This document shows, one piece after another, positions 5,716-13,493 of a DNA stretch of 16,304 nt. The DNA is from CAZEQD01 sp964514305 (GTDB lineage Bacteria > Acidobacteriota > Aminicenantia > Aminicenantales > Aminicenantaceae), in contig CAZEQD010000046.1 of assembly GCA_964514305.1 (NCBI GenBank), forward strand, positions 1 through 16,304. The letters run 5' to 3'. The translations under genes were made by a program, and so were the position numbers. The stretch's first letter is position 1, and each line of letters starts with the position of its first letter. The notes beneath the pieces were generated by a model. That model had not been told where the DNA came from. It ran no database searches and worked only from the letters and a program-made list of their open reading frames with translations.

Positions 5716-6999
5716 ATGGGAATGACTATGAGTCAAAAAATATTAGCAGTCCATGCGGAAGTAGATGAAGTAAAAGCTGGGCAACTAATTCAGACAGATA
5801 TCAATTTAGTTTTGGGCAACGACATCACCTCTCCTATAGCTATTAAAGAATTCTCAAGAATTGGCCTAGAACATGTATTTTCCAGAGATAAAATTGCCAT
5901 TGTCCTTGATCACTTCACCCCCAATAAAGATATTAAAGCAGCCCAACAGTGCCAAATGATCAGGGAATTTGTCAAAGAAAAAGGCATCATTAACTTTTTT
6001 GATGTGGGAGAGATGGGTATCGAACATGTTTTGTTGCCAGAAAAAGGGTTGATTGCTCCTGGAGAATTGATAATAGGCGCTGACTCCCACACCTGTACTT
6101 ACGGAGCCTTGGGAGCCTTCGCCACAGGTGTAGGAAGTACTGATATGGCGGCAGCTATGGCCACTGGAAAATGCTGGTTCAAAGTTCCCTCAGCCTTGAA
6201 ATTTGTCTTGAAAGGAAGGCCTCCGCATTTCGTATGCGGGAAAGATATCATTCTCCACATCATAGGTTTAATTGGTGTTAATGGAGCGCGATATAAATCA
6301 ATGGAATTTTCAGGTGAAGGACTAAAATACCTGTCAATGGATTCCCGCTTCACCATAGCCAATATGGCTGTGGAGGCTGGAGGAAAAAATGGAATCTTCC
6401 CTGTAGATGATAAAACACGGGATTATTTAAAAACATGCTTATCAGAGAAATTTACGATTTACGAGCCCGATGATGATTCTTCCTATGAAAAAGTTTACGA
6501 AATAAACCTTAGTAGTTTGCGGCCAACCATCTCCCTGCCCCATTCACCTCAGAATACAGTTACTGTAGATGAAATCGGTCACACTCCAATTGATCAAGTC
6601 GTAATTGGTTCCTGTACCAACGGAAGATTAGAAGATTTGCGAACAGCCGCTCAGATATTAAAAGGAAATAAAGTTGCCAAGAATGTCCGTTTGATTATCA
6701 TTCCGGGCACGCAGAAAATTTACCTGCAGGCACTGGAAGAAAACTTGATTAAGACCTTTATCCAGGCCGGTGCGGCTGTGAGCACACCGACCTGCGGACC
6801 CTGCCTGGGAGGACATATGGGAGTCCTGGCAAAGGGCGAAAGAGCAGTAGCCACTACCAATCGCAATTTTAGAGGAAGAATGGGTCACCCGGAATCTGAA
6901 GTATATCTGTCCAATCCTGCGGTGGCTGCAGCCTCAGCCATAACAGGAATCATTACCGACCCAGAAAAGATTAAAAAACGACCAAAACTGCCTTTTTAG
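5716..6999 (+). CDS. leuC: 3-isopropylmalate dehydratase large subunit (short LeuC type)
   Basis: Aconitase-family [4Fe-4S] subunit that with LeuD isomerises 2- to 3-isopropylmalate, and by analogy citramalate to erythro-3-methylmalate. The 427-residue length and GKCWFKVP (151-158) mark the shorter isomerase subfamily rather than the roughly 465-residue enterobacterial type. Visible motifs are GADSHTCTYGALGAFATGVG (121-140), IGSCTNGR (297-304, cluster ligand Cys300) and TPTCGPCLGGH (357-367, ligands Cys360 and Cys363), then NRNFRGRMG. A long AGGAGGAGGAG sits 7 nt before the ATG at 5716, which favours it over in-frame ATGs at 5722 and 5728. Short-type LeuC proteins resemble homoaconitases, but the neighbours support isopropylmalate and methylmalate substrates. 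Confidence 0.94.
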   Translation: MGMTMSQKILAVHAEVDEVKAGQLIQTDINLVLGNDITSPIAIKEFSRIGLEHVFSRDKIAIVLDHFTPNKDIKAAQQCQMIREFVKEKGIINFFDVGEMGIEHVLLPEKGLIAPGELIIGADSHTCTYGALGAFATGVGSTDMAAAMATGKCWFKVPSALKFVLKGRPPHFVCGKDIILHIIGLIGVNGARYKSMEFSGEGLKYLSMDSRFTIANMAVEAGGKNGIFPVDDKTRDYLKTCLSEKFTIYEPDDDSSYEKVYEINLSSLRPTISLPHSPQNTVTVDEIGHTPIDQVVIGSCTNGRLEDLRTAAQILKGNKVAKNVRLIIIPGTQKIYLQALEENLIKTFIQAGAAVSTPTCGPCLGGHMGVLAKGERAVATTNRNFRGRMGHPESEVYLSNPAVAAASAITGIITDPEKIKKRPKLPF

Positions 7000-7011
7000 G
7001 AGGACCTCAGG

Positions 7012-7527
7012 ATGAAAATAAAAGGCAAAGTTATTAAATACGGCGATAATGTTGATACTGATGCTATAATTCCAGCCAGATATTTAAACACCTTCAATCC
7101 TAAAGAACTGGCTGAACACTGCTTTGAAGGCATAGATCCTTCTTTTAGAGAAAAAGTAAAGCCTGGAGACATAATTGTTGCTGGCCATAATTTTGGAAGC
7201 GGTTCTTCCAGAGAACATGCACCCTTAGCTATTAAAGCGGCTGGCATATCCTGTGTCCTGGCCAAAACATTCGCCCGTATTTTTTACCGCAATTCAATTA
7301 ATATCGGCCTCTCTATTCTGGAATGCAGCCAGGCCGCAGAAGATATAAAAGACGGAGATGAAGTAGAAATTGATTTTAGCGCGGGCATTATCAAGAACTT
7401 GAGCAATAACCGCCTGTACCAAATTGAAACCTTCCCCGCTTTTATCCAGGGGATTATCAGGAAAGGAGGACTGATTAATTATATTAAAGAAGCTTTTAAT
7501 AAAGAGGAGAACAGGAGGGAAAAATGA
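7012..7527 (+). CDS. leuD: 3-isopropylmalate dehydratase small subunit
   Basis: Swivelling-domain partner of LeuC, 171 residues, typical for the short subfamily. It starts with KVIKYGDNVDTDAIIPARYL and carries GHNFGSGSSREHAP, the substrate-recognition loop and aconitase swivel signature, followed by AKTFARIFYRNSINIGL. It lies 12 nt after leuC, with GGAGG from the leuC stop region serving as ribosome binding site, and its stop overlaps the leuB start by 4 nt. Tight coupling fits the stoichiometric LeuCD complex. It probably serves both the leucine and citramalate routes, since no second isomerase pair is present. Confidence 0.95.
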   Translation: MKIKGKVIKYGDNVDTDAIIPARYLNTFNPKELAEHCFEGIDPSFREKVKPGDIIVAGHNFGSGSSREHAPLAIKAAGISCVLAKTFARIFYRNSINIGLSILECSQAAEDIKDGDEVEIDFSAGIIKNLSNNRLYQIETFPAFIQGIIRKGGLINYIKEAFNKEENRREK

Positions 7528-8615
7528 AGTTTAAGATAGCCATCATCCCCGGAGATGGCATCGGACCTGAAATAATCAAACAAGCAACATTGGTGCTTAA
7601 AGAAATCGGGGAAAAGTTTAACCATAAATTTTTATTCCGGGAAGTATTGGCGGGAGGCTGTGCCATAGATGCTTCAGGAGAACCTCTTCCTGAAGACTCA
7701 CTCTCCGCCTGTAAAAACAGTGACTCGATCCTCCTGGGAGCTATTGGAGGACCAAAGTGGGACCACCTTGAAGTAAATAAACGACCAGAAAAAGCTCTTT
7801 TGAGACTGCGAGGCGAACTGGAATTCTATGCTAATATTAGACCCATCTTTCTGCATGAACCTCTAAAAGATGCCTGCCCTCTAAAACCGGAGATTGTAGA
7901 GTGTGGAATTGATATTTGCATTGTTCGGGAACTAACAGGTGGTATTTATTTCGGGAAACGGGGAAGAAAAAAGAGGGAAAGGGGAATTGAAGCCTTTGAT
8001 ACTGAATGCTATAGCCAAGAAGAAATTGTCCGCATCGCCAAAGTTGCCCTAGAAATGGCCGGGCGGCGTCAAAAAAAAGTAACCAGTGTAGACAAGGCCA
8101 ATATTCTAGAAAGCTCAAGATTATGGCGATCAGTTGTTACTGAAGTGGCCAATGGATATCCCGAGATAAATCTTAACCATATGTATGTAGATAATGCAGC
8201 CATGCAACTGATAAGAAATCCCAGACAATTCGATGTTATTTTGACTACTAATATGTTCGGAGACATTCTTTCTGACGAAGCGAGTATGATTACAGGCTCC
8301 ATCGGCATGTTGCCTTCAGCCAGTCTGGGAGAAACAAAATTAGGCATGTACGAACCTGTGCATGGTTCAGCACCCGACATATCAGGAAAGGATAAAGCCA
8401 ATCCGATTGCAACTATTCTCTCAGCGGCCATGATGTTGCACCTTTCTTTTAATCTGGAAAAAGAGGCAACTGTTATCGAACAGGCCGTTTCAGAGGTGCT
8501 ACACGATGGCTACCGAACTGCGGATATCATGAGCCCGGGCATGAAAGCGGTGGGCACAGAAGAAATGGGAAATTTAATCCGCCTCAAAATAAGACAGCAA
8601 AGAAGAGATGATTAA
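7524..8615 (+). CDS. leuB: 3-isopropylmalate dehydrogenase
   Basis: NAD-dependent oxidative decarboxylase of 3-isopropylmalate to 2-oxoisocaproate, and in citramalate-pathway organisms of 3-methylmalate to 2-oxobutyrate. The 363-residue protein has PGDGIGPEI (9-17) and LRLRGELEFYANIRPI (93-108; substrate arginines 94/96 and 106). RELTGGIYFG (135-144) includes the catalytic tyrosine, and VDKANILESSRLWR (189-202) holds the catalytic lysine. YVDNAAMQLI and DILSDEAS supply the metal aspartates (223, 247, 251). HGSAPDISGK (280-289), with Asp285, is the usual NAD-type cofactor site. Its ATG overlaps the leuD stop (ATGA). The 46-nt gap after it, holding an A/T-only hairpin at 8627-8644, is one of the two longest spacings in the operon. 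Confidence 0.96.
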   Translation: MKFKIAIIPGDGIGPEIIKQATLVLKEIGEKFNHKFLFREVLAGGCAIDASGEPLPEDSLSACKNSDSILLGAIGGPKWDHLEVNKRPEKALLRLRGELEFYANIRPIFLHEPLKDACPLKPEIVECGIDICIVRELTGGIYFGKRGRKKRERGIEAFDTECYSQEEIVRIAKVALEMAGRRQKKVTSVDKANILESSRLWRSVVTEVANGYPEINLNHMYVDNAAMQLIRNPRQFDVILTTNMFGDILSDEASMITGSIGMLPSASLGETKLGMYEPVHGSAPDISGKDKANPIATILSAAMMLHLSFNLEKEATVIEQAVSEVLHDGYRTADIMSPGMKAVGTEEMGNLIRLKIRQQRRDD

Positions 8616-8661
8616 AATAGGAATTTTTATTTTGAAAAAATAAATATATGGAGAAAAATTC

Positions 8662-9564
8662 ATGGCTAACGAACTTACAGTTTATCTAAATGGTGAATTT
8701 GTAAAAGAAACAGAGGCAAAAATATCTGTCTTTGACCAGGGTATTCTATTTGGAGATGGAATTTTTGAAGGTATTAGAGTCTACAGTGGCAAAATCTTTA
8801 AATGCCATGAGCACCTAAATCGTTTATACCAAGGGGCCAAGGCAATTTGGCTCAACATTCCCTTGAACAAAGAAGAATTAAAGGAAGTAATGGTGGAAAC
8901 ATGCAGACGAAACAAAATTGTAGATGGCTACATTCGCCTGGTGGTAACCAGAGGAATAGGAGACTTAACTCTCTATCCAAATAAAATTCCCAAGCCCACT
9001 ATATTCTGTATTGCAGCCACCATTTCCCTTTATGCTCAAGATGTATGCCAAACAGGAATGTCTATCATTACCTCTATTTATAGAAAAAACTCTGGAGCAG
9101 GATTTGATCCTCAAATCAAGTCAATAAATTATTTGAATAATATTCTGGCCAAAATTGAAGCCCATAAAGTAGGCAAAGCCGAAGCCTTGATACTGACAAA
9201 GGAGGGAATTGTAGCCGAATGCACAGGAGACAATATTTTTATCGTTAAAAATAATGTTATTTACACTCCGCCTATCCATGTTGGTATTCTGGCTGGAATA
9301 ACCAGAAACACGATAATAGATCTGGCGGAGAGATTGAGAATCAAGGTAGTAGAGAAAGAGTTTACCATGTTCAATGTTTACAACGCTGATGAATGCTTTC
9401 TCACGGGAACAGCTGCCGAAGTAGTTCCGGTTCGGGATGTCGACGATAGACTGATTGGAGATGGAAAACCTGGATCTATTACCAAAAAAATTCTAAAGGC
9501 TTTCCAGGAATATGCCCGAAATCACGGAACACCCATTTACAAGGAGGAAGATAATGAAAAGTGA
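8662..9564 (+). CDS. ilvE: Branched-chain amino acid aminotransferase
   Basis: Class IV PLP-dependent transaminase, 300 residues, making valine, leucine and isoleucine from their 2-oxoacids with glutamate. It opens with VYLNGEFV and has SVFDQGILFGDGIFEGIRVY (22-41), the fold-type IV N-terminal signature. The PLP lysine is Lys153 in IKSINYLNNILAK. ECTGDNIFIV (187-196) and LTGTAAEVVPV (247-257) are the cofactor phosphate and product-site loops. GGAGA lies 8 nt before the ATG. The 3' end overlaps the ilvD start by 11 nt. D-amino acid transaminases share this fold, but the length, the GTAAEVVPV loop and operon position favour IlvE. Confidence 0.94.
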   Translation: MANELTVYLNGEFVKETEAKISVFDQGILFGDGIFEGIRVYSGKIFKCHEHLNRLYQGAKAIWLNIPLNKEELKEVMVETCRRNKIVDGYIRLVVTRGIGDLTLYPNKIPKPTIFCIAATISLYAQDVCQTGMSIITSIYRKNSGAGFDPQIKSINYLNNILAKIEAHKVGKAEALILTKEGIVAECTGDNIFIVKNNVIYTPPIHVGILAGITRNTIIDLAERLRIKVVEKEFTMFNVYNADECFLTGTAAEVVPVRDVDDRLIGDGKPGSITKKILKAFQEYARNHGTPIYKEEDNEK

Positions 9565-11212
9565 CAAAGTGAAAGCAGGCTTAGAACGGGCTCCTCATCG
9601 CTCGTTGCTTAAAGCCATGGGTTACATCAAAGAGGAAATTAAGAGGCCTTTAATAGGAATTGTAAATCCCCACAATGAGATTATTCCAGGACATATCCAT
9701 TTAAACCTGATTGCTCAGGCAGCTAAATCAGGAGTTCGGCTTGGGGGCGGAACCCCCATAGAATTTCCGGTAATTGGAGTCTGCGATGGCCTGGCCATGG
9801 GGCATGTGGGAATGAAGTATTCTCTAGCCAGCCGAGAGTTAATCGCGGATTCGATTGAGATCATGGCTGAAACCCATCAATTTGATGCTCTTTTGATGGT
9901 AACCAATTGTGACAAAATTGTGCCAGGTATGCTCATGGCTGCTGTACGGCTTAATATACCCACAGTTATCATCAGTGGTGGCCCTATGCTGGCCGGACGG
10001 GTAAACAACAAACCAGTCAGTGTGTCAAATGTTTTCGAGGCTGTAGGAAAAATAAAGAAAGGAAAAATAAATGAAGCTAAACTCTTAGAATACGAAGATC
10101 AGGCCTGTCCTGGCTGGGGATCATGTGCTGGAATGTTTACAGCAAACACCTTGAACTGCTTGACTGAAGTTTTGGGTATGGGATTGCCTGGCAATGGAAC
10201 GATTCCCGCGGTTAATGCAGCCCGAGTTCGTCTGGCAAAAAGAGCAGGTCTGACCATTATGGAAATGTTTAAAAAAAATATCAGGCCAAGAGATATTATG
10301 AGCAAAAAAGCATTTTTAAATGCTCTTACAGTCGATGTTGCTCTCGGAGGGAGTACCAATACTCTGCTCCACCTTCCAGCTATCTCCCATGAGGCAGGAA
10401 TTAAGCTTGAGCTGGAGATGGTCAATGAAATCAGTGAAAAGACTCCAAATCTTTGCCAATTAAGCCCTGCCGGAGGATATCATATTGAAGACCTCTATAC
10501 TGCGGGAGGGGTTCAAGCAGTAATGAAAGAACTATCAAAAAAAGATTTGCTTTATTTAGATCCATTAACTGTGACGGGCAAAACTGTTGGTGAAAATCTT
10601 GAGGAAGCAGCAAACTTAAATGAAGAAGTAATTCGCCCTATTAACAAGCCATACAATCCAAAGGGAGGAATTGCTGTTCTAAAAGGCAACCTTGCCCCCC
10701 AGGGCTGCGTGGTTAAGAGGTCGGCTGTAGCCAGGGAGATGCTTCAACATCGTGGCCCGGCCAGAGTATTCGATTCTGAAGAAGAAGCCACTGAAGCCAT
10801 CTCCAACAGTAAAATTAACAAAGGAGAAGTGGTGGTAATTCGCTATGAAGGACCAAAAGGGGGCCCGGGAATGAGGGAAATGCTTGCTCCCACCTCTGTC
10901 CTGGCGGGGATGGGACTTGACAGAGATGTAGCCCTGATTACGGATGGACGCTTCAGTGGAGCCACCAAAGGAGCTTCCATCGGGCATGTTTCTCCTGAAG
11001 CAGCCGAAGGTGGTCCGATTGCTTTGATCCAAGAAGGCGACATAATTTCTATCGATATTGAAGCTGGTTTCGTCACCTTAGAGGTCTCCACCGAAGAATT
11101 GGCCAGAAGAAAAGCCAAATGGAAAGCACCAGAGCCGAAAATTAGAACTGGCTATTTAGCCCGATATGCCAGAATGGTCACCTCTGCAGCTTCAGGAGCT
11201 ATTTTGAAATGA
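9554..11212 (+). CDS. ilvD: Dihydroxy-acid dehydratase
   Basis: Fe-S dehydratase converting 2,3-dihydroxy-isovalerate and -3-methylvalerate to the 2-oxoacids of valine and isoleucine; 552 residues. Motifs are NEIIPGHIHL (41-50), GVCDGLAMGHVGMKYSL (75-91), TNCDKIVPGMLMA (117-129; cluster Cys119, Mg-site lysine 121) and CPGWGSCAGMFTANTLN (185-201; cluster Cys191). It also has GGSTNTLLHLPAISHEAG and, late, RYEGPKGGPGMREML and TDGRFSGATKG. The PGHIHL position is Gly, as in E. coli IlvD, where [2Fe-2S] members usually have Cys, so I infer an oxygen-sensitive [4Fe-4S] type. The start at 9554 follows AAGGAGGAAG. The frame extends back to 9512, but that adds 14 non-conserved residues inside ilvE. Confidence 0.95.
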   Translation: MKSDKVKAGLERAPHRSLLKAMGYIKEEIKRPLIGIVNPHNEIIPGHIHLNLIAQAAKSGVRLGGGTPIEFPVIGVCDGLAMGHVGMKYSLASRELIADSIEIMAETHQFDALLMVTNCDKIVPGMLMAAVRLNIPTVIISGGPMLAGRVNNKPVSVSNVFEAVGKIKKGKINEAKLLEYEDQACPGWGSCAGMFTANTLNCLTEVLGMGLPGNGTIPAVNAARVRLAKRAGLTIMEMFKKNIRPRDIMSKKAFLNALTVDVALGGSTNTLLHLPAISHEAGIKLELEMVNEISEKTPNLCQLSPAGGYHIEDLYTAGGVQAVMKELSKKDLLYLDPLTVTGKTVGENLEEAANLNEEVIRPINKPYNPKGGIAVLKGNLAPQGCVVKRSAVAREMLQHRGPARVFDSEEEATEAISNSKINKGEVVVIRYEGPKGGPGMREMLAPTSVLAGMGLDRDVALITDGRFSGATKGASIGHVSPEAAEGGPIALIQEGDIISIDIEAGFVTLEVSTEELARRKAKWKAPEPKIRTGYLARYARMVTSAASGAILK

Positions 11213-11266
11213 AAGATACAAAAAATTTCTCTTTTAAACAAAAAGATTTTATCAGGAGGAGAAAAA

Positions 11267-12994
11267 ATGACAGGAGCTGAAATTCTGGTCGATGCTTTGA
11301 AAAAAGAGGGTGTCAAGGTTATATTCGGTTATCCTGGAGGAGCAGTCATTCCAATTTTCGATATTCTCTACCAAACAAGTGAAATAAAATTCATTTTAAC
11401 CCGCCATGAACAGGGTGCCACTCATGCAGCTGATGGTTATGCCAGAGCAACTGGTAAAGTGGGAGTCTGTCTTGTTACCTCTGGTCCTGGAGCGACAAAT
11501 ACTATTACTGGAATAGCCACGGCCAAGCTCGATTCGGTTCCTATTGTCGTCATAAGCGGCCAGGTTGGAACTAAGGTCATTGGCTCTGATGCTTTTCAAG
11601 AAACAGACATGGTTGGTCTTACTCGTCCCATCTGTAAACATAATTTTCTTATTCAAAAAATCGAAGAGCTGGCTTCCACTATTAAAGAAGCTTTTTATAT
11701 AGCCAAGAGTGGCCGACCAGGTCCAGTAGCTATTGATATCCCAGTAGATGTAACTCTGGACACCTTAAAGAATTATCAATATCCAAACTCGATTAATCTG
11801 CCTGGATATAAGCCTGTTTTTAAAGGCAATTCCCTCCAGATAGAGAAGCTTGCTCGGGCCATCAACAAAGCCGAGAAGCCTCTCCTTTATACTGGAGGAG
11901 GCATAATAAGCTCAGAGGCTCATCAAGAGCTTCTTGCTCTTCTGGAAAAGACGAATATTCCAATTGTAACCTCCTTAATGGGCCTGGGCAGCGTTCCCAA
12001 AGAACACAGATTATTTCTGGGAATGCCTGGCATGCACGGAGTGGTTGCGGCTAATTATGCTTTAAAAGAATGCGACCTTCTAATTGCAATAGGAACTCGC
12101 TTTGACGATAGAATCACCAGTGATCCCAAAAAATTTGCCAAAAAAGCTAAAATTGCTCATGTTGACATTGATCCGGCTGAAATTGGTAAAAATGTAAGAG
12201 TAGATATACCCATTGTGGGGGATGCCAAAAATATAATTAAAGAGCTTTTATCCAGGGTAAAGAATAGATCACCAAATCAATGGAACAAACAAACAGAAGA
12301 ATGGAAAAAGAAGTACAGACTTAAGTATCATCAATCCCCTGATGGTCAGATATTACCACAGTATGTTATTGACAGAATTAACCACCTGGTAGAAGACGAT
12401 GCAATTTTAATTACAGATGTCGGACAGCACCAGATGTGGGCAGCTCTCATCTACGACCAGCGTCGGCCTCGGTCCTTTTTAACCTCAGGAGGCCTGGGCA
12501 CTATGGGTTACGGCCTTCCGGCTGCCATCGGAGCTTCGGTTGCTTTTCCTGAACGGATGGTTGTTGTTATTTCAGGAGATGGAAGCATTCAAATGAACAT
12601 CCAGGAACTGGCTACCTGTGCTGTAAATAAAATCCCTGTCAAGATTGTTGTTTTAAATAATTCATATTTAGGTATGGTCAGGCAATGGCAAGAGATGTTC
12701 TGGGAAGGTAAATACTCAAGTACCTGTTTAAAAAAAGGGCCAGACTGTCCTCCGCACTGTACAGGACCGGACAAAAACTGCCCCCACATTTATAGGCCTG
12801 ATTTAGTGAAAGTGGCTGAAGCCAATGGGCTAAAGGGATTAAGAGCTACTAAACCTTCTGAAGTGGACGATGTTTTAAAAGAAGGTTTTAAAACCGAAGG
12901 GGGTGTTCTGATGGAGTTTTTGGTTAAAGAACTGGAGAATGTTTATCCCATGATACCTCCTGGAAAATCAGTAGATGAATTAATAATGAGGTGA
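11267..12994 (+). CDS. ilvB: Acetolactate synthase large (catalytic) subunit
   Basis: TPP-dependent acetohydroxyacid synthase subunit, 575 residues, joining two pyruvates, or pyruvate and 2-oxobutyrate. The N-terminal TPP pyrimidine domain has FGYPGGAVIPIFD and RHEQGATHAADGYAR (catalytic Glu48). The middle FAD-type domain includes GTRFDDRITS (276-285). The C-terminal domain holds the diphosphate motif GDGSIQMNIQELAT (437-450) through LNNSYLGMVRQWQ (463-475). After QEMFWEGKYSST comes an unusual four-cysteine insertion (Cys487, 494, 498, 505) before the normal RPDLVKVAEANG. AGGAGGAG precedes the ATG. The gap to ilvD is 54 nt, the longest inside the operon. The stop overlaps the possible GTG start of ilvN. 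The gene could also be called ilvI. Confidence 0.95.
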   Translation: MTGAEILVDALKKEGVKVIFGYPGGAVIPIFDILYQTSEIKFILTRHEQGATHAADGYARATGKVGVCLVTSGPGATNTITGIATAKLDSVPIVVISGQVGTKVIGSDAFQETDMVGLTRPICKHNFLIQKIEELASTIKEAFYIAKSGRPGPVAIDIPVDVTLDTLKNYQYPNSINLPGYKPVFKGNSLQIEKLARAINKAEKPLLYTGGGIISSEAHQELLALLEKTNIPIVTSLMGLGSVPKEHRLFLGMPGMHGVVAANYALKECDLLIAIGTRFDDRITSDPKKFAKKAKIAHVDIDPAEIGKNVRVDIPIVGDAKNIIKELLSRVKNRSPNQWNKQTEEWKKKYRLKYHQSPDGQILPQYVIDRINHLVEDDAILITDVGQHQMWAALIYDQRRPRSFLTSGGLGTMGYGLPAAIGASVAFPERMVVVISGDGSIQMNIQELATCAVNKIPVKIVVLNNSYLGMVRQWQEMFWEGKYSSTCLKKGPDCPPHCTGPDKNCPHIYRPDLVKVAEANGLKGLRATKPSEVDDVLKEGFKTEGGVLMEFLVKELENVYPMIPPGKSVDELIMR

Positions 12995-12999
12995 GAGCC

Positions 13000-13476
13000 A
13001 TGGAAAAACATACCATTATCATAACAGTTGCCAATAGCATTGGAGTCCTGGCTAGAATTGCCGGGCTTCTCTCTTCAAGAGGCTATAATATTGAAAGTAT
13101 TATTGGCGCTCCTACTGAAAATCCTGATGTCTATAAAATTCATTTAGTTATTAAGGCTACTGATAAAAAGATTGAACAGATAACAAAACAGCTCAACAAA
13201 CTTATCGACACCATTAAAGTTATAGATATCTCCCACGAGAAAAATTATATTATCCGAGAATTTCTTCTGATAAAAGTGAAAGCCATGAAAAATCGATCTG
13301 AAATATTCGAGCTCATAAATGTTTTCAAAGCCAAAGTTATCGATATGACCCGAAACTATATAACTATCGACCTTTCAGGCCCTACCCTTAAAATAGAAAG
13401 ATTTATTGACCTTCTAAGGCCATTTGGTATCAAAGAATTCGTCAGAACCGGCACCATTGCCGTGAGTAAAAATTAA
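13000..13476 (+). CDS. ilvN: Acetolactate synthase small (regulatory) subunit
   Basis: 158-residue regulatory subunit that activates the catalytic subunit and, in known enzymes, confers valine feedback inhibition. The N-terminal ACT domain is clear: HTIIITVANSIGVLARIAGL, then SSRGYNIESIIGAPTENPD with the typical GVLxR and RGYNIxS elements. The C-terminal half (REFLLIKVKAM to about 158) matches the second ALS small-subunit domain, and total length is usual. I chose ATG 13000, preceded by AGGTGAG across the ilvB stop. A GTG at 12991, overlapping the ilvB stop, would add three residues. It is coupled to ilvB, as expected for a two-subunit enzyme. The symbol ilvH would be equally valid. Confidence 0.94.
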   Translation: MEKHTIIITVANSIGVLARIAGLLSSRGYNIESIIGAPTENPDVYKIHLVIKATDKKIEQITKQLNKLIDTIKVIDISHEKNYIIREFLLIKVKAMKNRSEIFELINVFKAKVIDMTRNYITIDLSGPTLKIERFIDLLRPFGIKEFVRTGTIAVSKN

Positions 13477-13493
13477 ATTAAAGGAGCAGATAA

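Noticed and set aside
8627..8644. Hairpin TTTATTTT/AAAATAAA between leuB and ilvE as an internal regulator
   Set aside because: The stem is entirely A-T with a three-base loop in an AT-rich gap, so chance is likely; no -35/-10 pair supports an internal promoter.
9512..9553. Upstream start for ilvD
   Set aside because: The 14 extra residues lie deep inside ilvE and lack IlvD similarity. ATG 9554 has an excellent ribosome binding site and gives the usual N-terminus.
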